From assembly GCA_937892655.1 (NCBI GenBank), contig CALBJC010000023.1, positions 1 through 9,059 on the forward strand: a DNA stretch of 9,059 nucleotides. Reading direction: 5' to 3'. A program made the position numbers and the translations under genes. The DNA comes from an uncultured Clostridia bacterium (lineage in GTDB: Bacteria > Bacillota > Clostridia > Oscillospirales > Ruminococcaceae). Position 1 is the first letter of the stretch; each line of letters begins with the position of its first letter. A model generated the notes under the pieces. The model searched no databases and was not told the DNA's origin. It worked only from the letters and a program-made list of their open reading frames with translations. Below, piece by piece: positions 1 to 8,737 of this stretch.

Positions 1-9
1 GACGAGCAA

Positions 10-1200
10 TTATTCGATGATCTCTGTTACAACGCCCGAACCTACTGTTCTGCCGCCTTCTCTGATAGCGAATCTCAGTCCTTCCTCGATAGCGATCGGT
101 GTGATCAGCTCGATCTCCATGACGACGTTGTCGCCAGGCATGCACATCTCTGTGCCTTCAGGAAGATGCAGGTCTCCTGTTACGTCTGTTGTTCTGAAGT
201 AGAACTGCGGTCTGTATCCGTTGAAGAACGGTGTGTGGCGTCCGCCTTCCTCTTTCTTCAGTACGTATACCTGGCCCTTGAACTTTGTGTGTGGGTGGAT
301 CGTTCCCGGCTTTGCCAGTACCTGTCCTCTTTCGATTTCTGTTCTCTGTACGCCTCTCAGCAGTGCGCCGATGTTGTCGCCTGTCTCTGCCTGGTCGAGT
401 GTCTTTCTGAACATCTCTACGCCTGTTACTACGACTGTTCTCTTCTCGTCTGTAAGTCCTACGATCTCTACTGTATCACCAGTCTTGAGCATTCCTCTCT
501 CAACTCTGCCTGTTGCTACTGTTCCACGGCCTGTGATCGAGAATACGTCCTCTACTGGCATCAGGAACGGCTGGTCGTTTGCTCTCTGTGGCTCTGGAAT
601 GTAATCGTCTACTGCCTGCATCAGCTCTACTACTGCCTCTGCCCACTCACCTGTTGGATCTTCGAGTGCCTTCAGTGCGGATCCTCTGATGATCGGTGTG
701 TCGTCACCGGGGAATTCATACTCGTCGAGAAGTTCTCTTACTTCCATCTCTACGAGATCGAGGAGCTCTTCGTCGTCTACCATATCGCACTTGTTAAGGA
801 ATACGATGATGTATGGTACGCCTACCTGTCTGGAAAGAAGGATGTGTTCTCTTGTCTGTGGCATTGGACCATCTGTTGCAGCACATACAAGGATAGCGCC
901 GTCCATCTGAGCAGCACCAGTGATCATGTTCTTTACATAGTCAGCGTGGCCTGGGCAGTCAACGTGAGCGTAGTGACGGTTCTGTGTTTCGTACTCAACG
1001 TGAGCTGTGTTGATTGTAATACCTCTTTCTCTTTCTTCTGGAGCAGAGTCGATATTAGCGTAGTCCTTCTTTTCTGCAAGACCCTGCATAGAAAGAGTCT
1101 TTGTAATAGCAGCTGTAAGAGTTGTCTTACCATGGTCAACGTGACCGATTGTACCAATGTTTACGTGTGGTTTGGTTCTTTCAAATTTTGCCTTAGCCAT
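10..1200 (-). CDS. tuf: Translation elongation factor Tu
   Basis: EF-Tu is the GTPase that carries aminoacyl-tRNA to the ribosomal A site. The protein is a full-length 396 residues. GTPase motifs are GHVDHGKT (19-26), RGITIN with T62 (59-64), DCPGH (81-85) with the catalytic H85, NKCD (136-139) and SAL (174-176). Domains II and III follow from about residue 205, with [13 protein letters not shown] (224-236), [14 protein letters not shown] (282-295) and the C-terminal [12 protein letters not shown]. The ATG start has GAGGAGG 8 bases upstream, and the gene closes the str operon. The protein looks intact and functional, but its codon usage changes abruptly. Residues 1-140 use CTT for Leu and GCT for Ala, like fusA and rpoC. 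From about residue 170 it uses CTG and GCA, unlike its neighbours. Recombination with another tuf, or an assembly chimera, could explain this. Confidence 0.99.
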   Translation of the reverse strand: MAKAKFERTKPHVNIGTIGHVDHGKTTLTAAITKTLSMQGLAEKKDYANIDSAPEERERGITINTAHVEYETQNRHYAHVDCPGHADYVKNMITGAAQMDGAILVCAATDGPMPQTREHILLSRQVGVPYIIVFLNKCDMVDDEELLDLVEMEVRELLDEYEFPGDDTPIIRGSALKALEDPTGEWAEAVVELMQAVDDYIPEPQRANDQPFLMPVEDVFSITGRGTVATGRVERGMLKTGDTVEIVGLTDEKRTVVVTGVEMFRKTLDQAETGDNIGALLRGVQRTEIERGQVLAKPGTIHPHTKFKGQVYVLKKEEGGRHTPFFNGYRPQFYFRTTDVTGDLHLPEGTEMCMPGDNVVMEIELITPIAIEEGLRFAIREGGRTVGSGVVTEIIE

Positions 1201-1248
1201 TGAAAATTCCTCCTCAATAAAATTCTTTAAATATAAAAGTATAAATCT

Positions 1249-1277
1249 ATTTTATCAGAAAATTTCTGACATTTCAA
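1249..1277 (-). promoter_or_regulatory. Probable sigma-A promoter for tuf
   Basis: On the minus strand, TTGAAA (1277-1272) and TAAAAT (1254-1249) are separated by 17 bases; each matches 5 of 6 consensus positions. Transcription would begin near 1242, giving a leader of about 40 bases ending in GAGGAGG (1215-1209), 8 bases before the tuf ATG. The surrounding 145-base spacer is very AT-rich and lacks a clear terminator, so tuf can probably be read both from the operon and from this promoter. Confidence 0.7.
1255..1269. repeat. 15-bp perfect palindrome filling the tuf promoter spacer
   Basis: TCAGAAA-A-TTTCTGA is a perfect 7+1+7 inverted repeat lying immediately upstream of the -10 box and covering nearly the whole -35/-10 spacer. 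A related inverted repeat, TCAG-AAAA-CTGA, occurs at 1328-1339 just after fusA. The placement would suit a repressor operator, but AT-rich DNA also yields such symmetry by chance. Confidence 0.4.
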
Positions 1278-1345
1278 GTGGTTTTGCAAAAAATGTATCA
1301 AATACTATCAACATTTTTAAGCAATTTTCAGAAAACTGACTTAAA

Positions 1346-3427
1346 TTAGTCCTTCTTAGCTCTTGAGCTGATGATCTTTTCTGAAACTGACTTTGGAACT
1401 TCAGTGTAGCTGTGTGGTTCCATTGTGTACTGACCACGACCCTGTGTCTTAGATCTGAGGTCGTTTGAGTAACCGAACATTTCAGAAAGTGGAACTAATG
1501 CGTCGATCTGGATCGCACCAGGTCTTGTTTCCTGACCCTGAATCATAGCACGTCTAGCTGTGAGGTCGCCGATAACTGTACCTGTGTAGTCATCAGGAGT
1601 GATAACTGTAACCTTCATGATAGGTTCGAGGATAACAGGATCAGCCTTCTTCATAGCTTCCTTGAACGCCATAGAACCAGCGATTGAGAACGCCATTTCA
1701 GATGAGTCAACTTCGTGGTATGAACCATCGTAAAGAGTGATCTTAACGTCAACTACCTGGTAGCCTGCCAATACGCCGACCTTCATAGCGCCCTGGATAC
1801 CCTTATCAACTGCAGGGATGTATTCCTTAGGAATAGCACCACCAACAACAGCGTTGATAAATTCGTAACCCTTGCCTGATTCGTTAGGCTCAGCCTTGAT
1901 CTTAACGTGACCGTACTGGCCCTTACCACCTGACTGTCTAGCGTACTTGTGGTCAACATCAGCAAGTCTTCTGATTGTTTCCTTATAAGCAACCTGAGGT
2001 GCACCAACGTTAGCTTCAACCTTGAATTCTCTCAAGAGTCTGTCAACGATGATTTCAAGGTGTAATTCACCCATACCTGCGATGATTGTCTGACCTGTTT
2101 CATCATCTGTCCATGTTCTGAATGTTGGGTCTTCTTCAGCAAGCTTTGCCAAAGCGATACCAAGCTTTTCCTGACCAGCCTTTGTCTTTGGCTCGATAGC
2201 GAGCTGGATAACTGGTTCTGGGAATTCCATGGATTCCAAAATTACAGGATACTTTTCATCACAAAGTGTGTCACCTGTTGTTGTATTCTTAAGACCTACA
2301 CATGCAGCGATATCGCCGGCATAAACCTTTTCGATATCCTTTCTCTGGTTAGAGTGCATCTGAAGGATTCTACCGATTCTTTCATGCTTGCCCTTTGTAG
2401 CGTTGAGTACGCCTGAACCTGCTTCGAGAACACCTGAGTATACTCTGAAGAAGCAGAGCTTACCAACGAATGGGTCAGTAGCAATCTTAAATGCTAAAGC
2501 TGAGAATGGTTCGTCATCTGAAGAAGGTCTTGTACATTCTTCATCTGTATCAGGGTTGATACCCTTGATGTCTTCGATGTCTGTAGGAGCTGGCATATAA
2601 TCGATGATAGCATCAAGGAGCTTCTGAACACCCTTGTTCTTATAAGAAGTACCGCATACTACAGGAACAATATCGTTAGAAATTGTTGCCTTTCTGATGC
2701 ACTTCTTCATTTCTTCGATTGTGAGCTCTTCACCATCAAAGTACTTCATCATGAGCTCTTCATCCTGCTCAGCAACTGATTCCATAAGCTTTGCACGGTA
2801 TTCTTCTGCCTTTTCCATCATATCAGCAGGAATATCTTCAACTCTGATATCCTTACCGAGATCGTCATAGTAGCAGTAAGCCTTCATTTCGAGAAGGTCA
2901 ATGATACCTCTGAAGCTTTCTTCAGCACCGATTGGGAGCTGGATTGGAACTGCATTTGTATGAAGTCTGTTGTGGAGCATATCTACAACTCTGTAGAAGT
3001 CAGCACCCATGATATCCATCTTATTAACGTATACCATTCTAGGTACCTTATAGTTGTCAGCCTGTCTCCAAACTGTTTCTGTCTGTGGTTCAACACCGCC
3101 CTTAGCGCAGAGAACTGTTACAGAGCCGTCTAAAACTCTGAGTGATCTTTCAACTTCAACTGTAAAGTCAACGTGACCAGGAGTGTCGATAATGTTGAGT
3201 CTGTGCTTGTTCCAGTAACATGTTGTCGCAGCAGAAGTAATTGTAATACCTCTTTCCTTTTCCTGCGCCATCCAGTCCATTGTAGAAGCACCTTCGTGAG
3301 TTTCACCTAACTTATGGTTAATACCAGTATAGAAAAGGATACGCTCAGTTGTAGTCGTTTTACCAGCATCGATGTGGGCCATGATACCGATATTACGAGT
3401 CATCTCTAAAGATACGTCTCTTGCCAT
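1346..3427 (-). CDS. fusA: Translation elongation factor G
   Basis: EF-G is a GTPase that drives movement of tRNA and mRNA through the ribosome and, with the recycling factor, splits ribosomes after termination. The protein is 693 residues, the usual bacterial size. GTPase motifs: AHIDAGKT (17-24), switch I ending in ERGITITSA (58-66), DTPGH (81-85) with H85, NKMD (135-138), and a G5 region reading [11 protein letters not shown] (258-268), where many homologues have GSA or GTA. Domain II contains [20 protein letters not shown] (313-332). Domain III has GMGELHLEI (451-459). Domain IV has [13 protein letters not shown] (496-508). Domain V has [16 protein letters not shown] (644-659). The ATG start has AAGGAGG 5 bases upstream. 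It lies between rpsG and tuf as expected for the str operon. Leucine codons in the parts I translated are CTT, CTC and TTA. Confidence 0.99.
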   Translation of the reverse strand: MARDVSLEMTRNIGIMAHIDAGKTTTTERILFYTGINHKLGETHEGASTMDWMAQEKERGITITSAATTCYWNKHRLNIIDTPGHVDFTVEVERSLRVLDGSVTVLCAKGGVEPQTETVWRQADNYKVPRMVYVNKMDIMGADFYRVVDMLHNRLHTNAVPIQLPIGAEESFRGIIDLLEMKAYCYYDDLGKDIRVEDIPADMMEKAEEYRAKLMESVAEQDEELMMKYFDGEELTIEEMKKCIRKATISNDIVPVVCGTSYKNKGVQKLLDAIIDYMPAPTDIEDIKGINPDTDEECTRPSSDDEPFSALAFKIATDPFVGKLCFFRVYSGVLEAGSGVLNATKGKHERIGRILQMHSNQRKDIEKVYAGDIAACVGLKNTTTGDTLCDEKYPVILESMEFPEPVIQLAIEPKTKAGQEKLGIALAKLAEEDPTFRTWTDDETGQTIIAGMGELHLEIIVDRLLREFKVEANVGAPQVAYKETIRRLADVDHKYARQSGGKGQYGHVKIKAEPNESGKGYEFINAVVGGAIPKEYIPAVDKGIQGAMKVGVLAGYQVVDVKITLYDGSYHEVDSSEMAFSIAGSMAFKEAMKKADPVILEPIMKVTVITPDDYTGTVIGDLTARRAMIQGQETRPGAIQIDALVPLSEMFGYSNDLRSKTQGRGQYTMEPHSYTEVPKSVSEKIISSRAKKD

Positions 3428-3456
3428 ATTATCCTCCTTATTTATTAAAACGGATT

Positions 3457-3492
3457 GTGTTTTTGGCTGCTAACTAAAAACAGCCAAAACAC
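3457..3492 (-). other. Hairpin in the rpsG-fusA spacer
   Basis: Arms 3457-3469 and 3481-3492 pair over 12 bp with one bulged base and an 11-base loop. In the minus-strand transcript the stem falls between the rpsG stop and the fusA ribosome binding site (AAGGAGG at 3439-3433). The bases after it (AATCCGTTTTAAT) are only partly U-rich, and fusA follows at once, so a full terminator is unlikely. A partial attenuator or an mRNA processing or stability element are the alternatives. Confidence 0.6.
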
Positions 3493-3517
3493 TGTGACTG
3501 TTCTGTTTATTGACAGA

Positions 3518-3988
3518 TTACCATCTGAAATGTGCAAAAGCCTTGTTAGCTTCAGCCATCTTGTGAGTATCGTCACGCTTCTTGCAAGCACCGCCTGCAC
3601 CGTTTAATGCGTCGAGAATTTCGTTAGCAAGCTTTTCCTTCATTGTTTCTTCGTTTCTAGCTCTTGAGTATGTTGTCAACCATCTGAGACCTAAAGTCTG
3701 TCTTCTGTCTGGACGAACCTCCATTGGAACCTGATAAGTTGCACCACCTACACGGCGAGCCTTAACTTCAAGATTAGGCATAATGTTTTCCATTGCCTCT
3801 TCAAAAACTTCGAGAGCTGGTCTCTGAGTCTTTTCTTCAATAATTTCGAATGCACCATAAACAATCTTCTGAGCTACACCCTTCTTACCGTCCAACATAA
3901 TGTTGTTAACAAGACGAGTTACGAGCTTAGAGTTGTAGATTGGGTCCTGCAAAACGTCACGCTTTGCAACTCTACCTCTTCTTGGCAC
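3518..3988 (-). CDS. rpsG: 30S ribosomal protein S7
   Basis: S7 is a primary assembly protein that nucleates the head of the 30S subunit by binding the 3' major domain of 16S rRNA, and it lies near the E site. From the GTG at 3988 the protein is 156 residues, the same length as B. subtilis S7. Diagnostic stretches are [20 protein letters not shown] near the N-terminus, [20 protein letters not shown] in the middle, [13 protein letters not shown], and the C-terminal [21 protein letters not shown]. It is the second gene of the str operon. The long structured spacer upstream suggests that its translation may be controlled separately from rpsL. No damage or unusual composition is visible. Confidence 0.98.
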   Translation of the reverse strand: MPRRGRVAKRDVLQDPIYNSKLVTRLVNNIMLDGKKGVAQKIVYGAFEIIEEKTQRPALEVFEEAMENIMPNLEVKARRVGGATYQVPMEVRPDRRQTLGLRWLTTYSRARNEETMKEKLANEILDALNGAGGACKKRDDTHKMAEANKAFAHFRW

Positions 3989-3996
3989 TTCGCTTC

Positions 3997-4003
3997 CCTC
4001 CTT
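3997..4003 (-). promoter_or_regulatory. rpsG ribosome binding site (AAGGAGG) that fixes a GTG start
   Basis: AAGGAGG lies 8 bases before the GTG at 3988-3986. An earlier in-frame GTG at 4006-4004 sits directly before this motif and would translate through it, so it is rejected as the start. The 3988 start yields [10 protein letters not shown] after the initiator, matching the conserved S7 N-terminus. Confidence 0.9.
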
Positions 4004-4014
4004 CACATAATGAT

Positions 4015-4044
4015 ATCATAGGTACTCGTTTCGCCCGATGGCAA
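4015..4044 (-). promoter_or_regulatory. Possible weak promoter before rpsG
   Basis: On the minus strand, TTGCCA (4044-4039) and TATGAT (4020-4015) are 18 bases apart, each a 5 of 6 match to sigma-A consensus. The TTGCCA overlaps one arm of a spacer hairpin, so the similarity may come from the hairpin sequence alone. Transcription would start just ahead of the rpsG ribosome binding site. Confidence 0.3.
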
Positions 4045-4157
4045 AAAGCCACCGACTGACACGTCAGACCAATGCGAGGTATTTATCTATGTAAATACTC
4101 CACATAAATCTGTGGCTTAATGAGTTTTCGTATAAATTTTTGAGCTTTTTAGTAAAA

Positions 4158-4583
4158 TTACTTAGCTGCTCCAGCCTTAGGTCTCTTAGCACCGTACTTT
4201 GAACGAGCCTGCATTCTCTTTGCAACGCCCTGTGCATCAAGAGTACCTCTGATGATGTGGTAACGTACACCAGGGAGGTCCTTAACTCTACCGCCTCTGA
4301 TAAGTACAACAGAGTGTTCCTGTAAGTTATGACCGATACCAGGAATGTAAGCTGTTACTTCTGTACCGTTTGTGAGCTTTACTCTAGCGATCTTTCTCAT
4401 AGCTGAGTTAGGCTTCTTAGGTGTTGCAGTCTTTACAGATGTGCAAACGCCTCTCTTCTGAGGACAGCTCTGGTCAATTGCAACCTTCTTCTTTGAGTTG
4501 TAACCCTTCTGAAGAGCAGGTGCTGTTGACTTTTCAACGAGTACGTCACGACCCTTACGAACCAACTGATTAAAGGTAGGCAT
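4158..4583 (-). CDS. rpsL: 30S ribosomal protein S12
   Basis: S12 sits at the decoding centre of the 30S subunit and helps monitor codon-anticodon pairing. The protein is 141 residues, within the family's usual length. It starts [12 protein letters not shown], and carries a Firmicutes-type loop (KGYNSKKK, 26-33), [11 protein letters not shown] (40-50), [11 protein letters not shown] (54-64), [26 protein letters not shown] in the middle third, and QARSKYG near the end. Lysines at the classical streptomycin-resistance sites are intact (K56/K57 in PKKPN, K101 in VKDLPG), so no resistance substitution is visible. D102 is the residue that is methylthiolated in E. coli S12; whether it is modified here is unknown. 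The ATG start has AAAGGAG 7 bases upstream. This is the first gene of the str operon, behind a consensus promoter. Confidence 0.99.
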   Translation of the reverse strand: MPTFNQLVRKGRDVLVEKSTAPALQKGYNSKKKVAIDQSCPQKRGVCTSVKTATPKKPNSAMRKIARVKLTNGTEVTAYIPGIGHNLQEHSVVLIRGGRVKDLPGVRYHIIRGTLDAQGVAKRMQARSKYGAKRPKAGAAK

Positions 4584-4613
4584 AATCTATCTCCTTTCTG
4601 AAAAAATATAGTA

Positions 4614-4630
4614 TGGGCGCAGTTCGCCCA
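4614..4630 (-). other. Small GC-rich hairpin in the rpsL leader
   Basis: TGGGCG (4630-4625 read on the minus strand) pairs with CGCCCA (4619-4614) across a 5-base loop. It lies inside the predicted rpsL leader, upstream of the AAAGGAG ribosome binding site. A U run follows, but it is offset by several bases (ATACTATATTTTTT after the closing stem), so attenuation is possible but weakly supported. A 5' stabilising stem is equally plausible. Confidence 0.4.
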
Positions 4631-4640
4631 CGCAAAAATT

Positions 4641-4669
4641 ATTATACTAGTTTAAACCCGCTGTGTCAA
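4641..4669 (-). promoter_or_regulatory. Consensus sigma-A promoter for the str operon (rpsL)
   Basis: On the minus strand, TTGACA (4669-4664) and TATAAT (4646-4641) are separated by exactly 17 bases, so both boxes match the consensus completely. The start of transcription would fall near 4634, giving a leader of about 50 bases before the rpsL ATG. The promoter lies downstream of the rpoC terminator, so rpsL and the genes after it can be driven independently and strongly. Confidence 0.93.
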
Positions 4670-4760
4670 GCGTTTTGCGCAGATTTTTTGTGCGATTTAG
4701 TCAATCATACTATTACGGGTTAAAAACTATCTTATTATGTATAAAAAATGCTCAAAATAT

Positions 4761-4801
4761 GCATAAAACAAACCACCGCACAGAGCATTCTCTGTGCGGT
4801 G
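4761..4801 (-). terminator. Rho-independent terminator after rpoC
   Basis: A perfect 12-bp stem has arms 4774-4785 and 4790-4801 and a 4-base loop. On the minus strand it is followed by GGTTTGTTTTATG, a U-rich run. The stem begins 10 bases after the rpoC stop. This is a textbook intrinsic terminator that should end most rpoBC transcription before rpsL. Confidence 0.88.
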
Positions 4802-4811
4802 AATAAAGGTT

Positions 4812-7800
4812 TTATACTGTTTCGTGGAAGGATTCTGCAGCGGTCTTGACAACCTCAACATTGTTGTATTCTTCCATACCTGTACCGGCTGGTACAAGCT
4901 TACCGATAATAACATTTTCCTTAAGACCCATAAGATGGTCAACCTTACCCTTGATAGCGGCATCTGTAAGAGCCTTTGTTGTTTCCTGGAAGGAAGCAGC
5001 TGACAAGAATGAATCTGAATTTGATGAAGCCTTTGTAATACCCTGTAATACAGGAATTGTTGTAATAGGCTTAGCCATAACATCGCCTGCTGCGATTTCA
5101 GCTTCAATTTCAGCGTTGATAAGGTCAGCTTCGTTTCTGTCGATGAGAGTATTAGGAAGTAAGAATGATGAACCTGCATCGCCTACTGAAACCTTCTTCA
5201 TCATCTGACGAACGATAACTTCGATATGCTTATCGTTGATATCAACACCCTGTAAACGGTAAACCTTCTGAACTTCAGTAATGATGTAGTTCTGAACAGC
5301 CTGAGGTCCGAGAATAGCCAGGATATCAGCTGGGTGGATAGAACCATCTGTGAGGCAATCACCCTTCTGAATTTCAGCACCCGGTACAATATTCTGCTTG
5401 AGCTTGTAACCGTAAGGGATTGTGTATGTTTCTGATTCGCCATCAGCATTTGTAATGATAACGGCTCTTGTCTTCTTGATTTCTTCAATTGCAACAGTAC
5501 CTGAGATACGAGCAACAATAGCCGCACCCTTTGGACGACGAGCTTCAAAGAGTTCTTCAACTCTAGGAAGACCCTGTGTAATATCTTCTGCTGACGCGAT
5601 ACCACCGGTATGGAAGGTTCTCATTGTAAGCTGAGTACCAGGTTCACCGATAGACTGAGCAGCGATGATACCTACTGCTTCACCAATCTTTACAACGTTG
5701 CCGTTTGCAAGGTTAGCACCGTAACACTTAGCACATACACCATGCTTTGACTGACACTGAAGCACTGAACGGATAGCAATCTTATCTCTGCCAAGACGTT
5801 CGAGAGTTTCGCAGATCTTCTTTGATTCAGCGTCGCCGATGAGCTTGTGGTGAGAAACAACAACCTCGCCCTTTTCATCAACAAGGTCTTCGCAGAGGTA
5901 TCTGCCCATAAGTCTCTCGCTGAGTGGCTCGATAAGTTCCTTACCATTCTTGATTTCAAATACTTCGATACCAGTTGTAGCACCACAGTCATCATCACGG
6001 ATAATAACATCCTGAGAAACGTCAACAAGACGACGTGTAAGGTAACCTGAGTCAGCAGTTCTGAGCGCTGTATCGGCAAGACCCTTACGAGCACCACGGG
6101 ATGATAAGAAGTATTCGAGTACGTTTAAGCCTTCACGGTAGTTAGCACGAATAGGCATTTCGATAACCGCACCGGCTGTATTTGCAATAAGACCACGCAT
6201 ACCTGCGAGCTGTCTGATCTGGTTGATAGAACCACGGGCACCTGAATCAGCCATCATAAAGATAGGGTTGTACTTACCGAGGTTGCCCTTAAGAGCATCG
6301 GTAACCTTGTCAGTAGCGTCATTCCAGATTTTGATAAATCTTTCTGAACGTTCTGCACTTGAGAGGTAACCGCCCTTGTAGAGGTTATCAATCTTTTCAA
6401 CCAGAGCATCCGCTTCATCAAGAATGCCCTTCTTAGCTTCAGGAATTTCAGCATCACAAACAGCAACTGTGATAGCTGCTCTTGTTGAGAACTTAAAGCC
6501 TAATGCCTTGATCTTGTCAAGAACTTCTGAGGTTGTAGCTGTACCGTGGATACGGATACATCTTTCAATAATATCTGAAAGCTCCTTCTTCTTAACAAGC
6601 TTTGAAATTTCAAGGTCAAACATCTTTTCAGAATCGGTTCTGTCTACATAACCGAGGTCCTGAGGGATGTTTTCGTTAAAGATAAGTCTACCTACTGTAG
6701 CGTCAATAATCTTTGAAATCTGCTTATCACCGTTGCCCTTTGTTACTCTTACTCTGATAGGAGCATGGAGTGAAACAACGCCTGCATTATAAGCAGCGAG
6801 CGCTTCATTGGTATCTCTGAACACCTTGCCCTCGCCAAGCTCGCCTTCGCCCTTCTTTTCAAGAGTGAGGTAGTATGAGCCGAGGATCATATCCTGTGTA
6901 GGAACTGCAACAGGACGGCCATCTGATGGCTTGAGAAGGTTGTTAGCAGCAAGCATCAAAAATCTTGCTTCAGCCTGAGCTTCAGCAGAAAGTGGAAGGT
7001 GAACAGCCATCTGGTCACCGTCGAAGTCAGCGTTATAAGCTGTACATACGAGTGGGTGAAGCTTGAGAGCTCTGCCTTCTACAAGAACAGGTTCAAATGC
7101 CTGAATACCAAGACGGTGAAGTGTAGGCGCACGGTTCAAGAGCACCGGATGGCCCTGAATTACATCTTCAAGAGCATCCCATACGATAGGCTCTGCACGT
7201 TCAACAGCCTTTCTTGCTGACTTGATATTGAGCTGCTTATCATTTAAATCTACAAGTCTCTTCATAACGAATGGCTTGAAAAGCTCGAGAGCCATTTCCT
7301 TAGGGAGACCACACTGATACATCTTAAGTTCAGGACCTACTACGATAACTGAACGGCCTGAGTAGTCAACACGCTTACCGAGAAGGTTCTGTCTGAATCT
7401 ACCCTGCTTACCCTTGAGCATATCAGAAAGTGACTTGAACGCTCTGTTGTTAGGGCCTGTAACAGGTCTGCCGTGTCTGCCGTTGTCGATAAGAGCGTCA
7501 ACAGCTTCCTGAAGCATTCTCTTTTCATTTCTGATGATGATTTCAGGAGCGCCGAGCTCAATCATCTTCTGTAATCGGTTGTTACGGTTGATAACTCGTC
7601 TGTAAAGGTCATTGAGGTCACTTGTTGCATATCTGCCGCCATCGAGCATAACCATTGGTCTGAGTTCAGGTGGGATAACTGGAACAACATCAAGTACCAT
7701 CCATTCAGGGTTATTCTTTGATACTCTGAATGCTTCAACGATTTCAAGACGCTTTAAAAGTCTGAGTCTCTTCTGACCTGCAACGAGACCCTTGAGTTCA

Positions 7801-8729
7801 TCCTTGAGTTCGTCTGCAAGCATTGTGATATTATTCTTCCATTCAGAAGGCATAATATCGAGAATTTCGTTAGGATCAAAGTCTTCATACTTTTCATCAA
7901 AGAGCATCTTGATATACTCTGTACCTGAGATAGCCTTGAAGTTTTCCTTGAAAATCTTAGCCTTTGTTACAAAATCATAGTACTGCTCTCTTGAGATGAA
8001 AGTACCTGCAGCTACAGGCTTTGAATCAACTGCACAAGCAAATCTGTCTTCGCTGTAGTCTGAATATTCTGTAACATAGTATTCTCTGTAGTTAATAATC
8101 TTTTCGAACTGTTCTTCCTTGATGCCGCAAACCTTCATAAACTGAGTTCTGTGAGCACGCATGAACTGTTCGTAGCGCTCTGTACCATATTCCTTAAGGA
8201 GAATTTCGATAGCTTCAGCACCCATGAGAGCGAAAAATTCATTCTCATACTTTTCCTTAGCTTCCATATAATCCTTTTCGGATAAGAGCTGCTTTTTCAT
8301 AAGACCGGTATCGCCCGGATCAACAACGATATATTTTGTAAAGTATAAAACTTCTTCAAGACGCTTCTGGTTAACCTCAAGGATCTGACCGATTCTTGAT
8401 GGAGTACCTCTGAAGTACCAGATATGTGAAACAGGGGCAGCAAGCTCGATATGGCCCATTCTTTCACGACGGACCTTTGCTCTTGTTACTTCAACGCCGC
8501 AACGTTCACAAACCTTACCCTTGAATCTGATTTTCTTATATTTACCGCAGTAGCATTCCCAGTCCTTTGAAGGTCCAAAAATCTTTTCGCAGAAAAGACC
8601 ATCCTTTTCAGGCTTCTGGGTTCTGTAATTTATAGTTTCTGGCTTTTCAACCACACCGTGTGACCATTCTCTGATCTGCTCGGGAGATGCAAGGCCGATT
8701 TTGATTGACTCAAAAACATTAAATTCCAA
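4812..8729 (-). CDS. rpoC: DNA-directed RNA polymerase subunit beta'
   Basis: This is the beta' subunit, the half of RNA polymerase that carries the catalytic magnesium. The protein is 1305 residues long with a TTG start. Visible landmarks, in order: the N-terminal zinc site (C59, C61, C74, C77); [18 protein letters not shown] at 443-460 around the lid and switch region; the active-site loop NADFDGDQM at 566-574 with D568, D570 and D572; MADSGARGS at 826-834; the bridge helix from about 879 to 904; the second zinc site (C915, C992, C999, C1002); the trigger loop at about 1016-1043, without the large insertion seen in E. coli; and the conserved end [14 protein letters not shown] at 1271-1284. 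B. subtilis beta' is about 1200 residues. The extra length is mostly one insertion between MGAEAI (169-174) and the clamp helices near residue 310, described separately. The gene is co-transcribed with rpoB and ends 10 bases before a terminator stem. Confidence 0.99.
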   Translation of the reverse strand: MEFNVFESIKIGLASPEQIREWSHGVVEKPETINYRTQKPEKDGLFCEKIFGPSKDWECYCGKYKKIRFKGKVCERCGVEVTRAKVRRERMGHIELAAPVSHIWYFRGTPSRIGQILEVNQKRLEEVLYFTKYIVVDPGDTGLMKKQLLSEKDYMEAKEKYENEFFALMGAEAIEILLKEYGTERYEQFMRAHRTQFMKVCGIKEEQFEKIINYREYYVTEYSDYSEDRFACAVDSKPVAAGTFISREQYYDFVTKAKIFKENFKAISGTEYIKMLFDEKYEDFDPNEILDIMPSEWKNNITMLADELKDELKGLVAGQKRLRLLKRLEIVEAFRVSKNNPEWMVLDVVPVIPPELRPMVMLDGGRYATSDLNDLYRRVINRNNRLQKMIELGAPEIIIRNEKRMLQEAVDALIDNGRHGRPVTGPNNRAFKSLSDMLKGKQGRFRQNLLGKRVDYSGRSVIVVGPELKMYQCGLPKEMALELFKPFVMKRLVDLNDKQLNIKSARKAVERAEPIVWDALEDVIQGHPVLLNRAPTLHRLGIQAFEPVLVEGRALKLHPLVCTAYNADFDGDQMAVHLPLSAEAQAEARFLMLAANNLLKPSDGRPVAVPTQDMILGSYYLTLEKKGEGELGEGKVFRDTNEALAAYNAGVVSLHAPIRVRVTKGNGDKQISKIIDATVGRLIFNENIPQDLGYVDRTDSEKMFDLEISKLVKKKELSDIIERCIRIHGTATTSEVLDKIKALGFKFSTRAAITVAVCDAEIPEAKKGILDEADALVEKIDNLYKGGYLSSAERSERFIKIWNDATDKVTDALKGNLGKYNPIFMMADSGARGSINQIRQLAGMRGLIANTAGAVIEMPIRANYREGLNVLEYFLSSRGARKGLADTALRTADSGYLTRRLVDVSQDVIIRDDDCGATTGIEVFEIKNGKELIEPLSERLMGRYLCEDLVDEKGEVVVSHHKLIGDAESKKICETLERLGRDKIAIRSVLQCQSKHGVCAKCYGANLANGNVVKIGEAVGIIAAQSIGEPGTQLTMRTFHTGGIASAEDITQGLPRVEELFEARRPKGAAIVARISGTVAIEEIKKTRAVIITNADGESETYTIPYGYKLKQNIVPGAEIQKGDCLTDGSIHPADILAILGPQAVQNYIITEVQKVYRLQGVDINDKHIEVIVRQMMKKVSVGDAGSSFLLPNTLIDRNEADLINAEIEAEIAAGDVMAKPITTIPVLQGITKASSNSDSFLSAASFQETTKALTDAAIKGKVDHLMGLKENVIIGKLVPAGTGMEEYNNVEVVKTAAESFHETV
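7800..8192 (-). other. Beta' N-terminal insertion, probably an internal duplication
   Basis: This DNA encodes residues of about 180-310 of beta'. In B. subtilis and E. coli only about 20 residues lie between MGAEAI..LL and the helices leading to KRLEVLEAF; here there are about 130. The inserted part contains a second degenerate copy of the segment just before it. Copy 1 (148-180) has LLSEKDY and then [16 protein letters not shown]. Copy 2 (244-279) has FISREQY and then [16 protein letters not shown]. The S, Y, F, A, G, E, I, L and E positions are shared. Whether this domain is specific to the lineage cannot be told from the window alone. Confidence 0.6.
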
Positions 8730-8737
8730 TGTACGAA

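Larger units (their letters stand above)
3989..4157 (-). promoter_or_regulatory. Structured rpsL-rpsG spacer, candidate S7 feedback site
   Basis: This 169-base spacer holds several inverted repeats: GTATTTA/TAAATAC (4079-4085 with 4092-4098), CCACA/TGTGG (4100-4104 with 4111-4115), CTGAC/GTCAG (4056-4060 with 4063-4067) and CGATGGC/GCCACCG with a 5-base loop and one G-U pair (4036-4042 with 4048-4054). In E. coli, S7 binds the rpsL-rpsG intercistronic RNA to repress its own operon. Position and folding here fit a similar job, but I could not match a specific 16S rRNA mimic. It could instead be an RNA processing site. Confidence 0.45.

Noticed and set aside
166..1203. A 345-codon open frame on the plus strand opposite tuf
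   Set aside because: It is antisense to a full-length, highly conserved EF-Tu. Its translation is rich in Cys, Tyr, Ser and Leu with no recognisable domain, as expected from reading codon-biased DNA backwards.
3989..4006. Upstream GTG as the S7 start (six extra residues)
   Set aside because: Those codons contain the AAGGAGG ribosome binding site itself; the GTG at 3988 is ideally spaced and gives the family's standard 156 residues.
4158..4583. Streptomycin-resistance substitutions in S12
   Set aside because: Both key lysines (K56 or K57 in PKKPN, K101 in VKDLPG) are the wild-type residues.
4600..4630. rpsL leader hairpin as an attenuator or terminator
   Set aside because: The stem is only 6 bp and the U run starts several bases after it, so it is recorded only as a hairpin.
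4677..4720. A second possible promoter before rpsL (TATGAT near 4705-4710)
   Set aside because: No acceptable -35 box lies 16-18 bases upstream, while the fully consensus promoter at 4669-4641 accounts for rpsL.
4727..5179. A 150-codon minus-strand frame overlapping the rpoC 3' end and terminator
   Set aside because: It overlaps conserved rpoC sequence in another frame, has leucine/glutamine-rich composition and runs through the terminator; it is a shadow frame.
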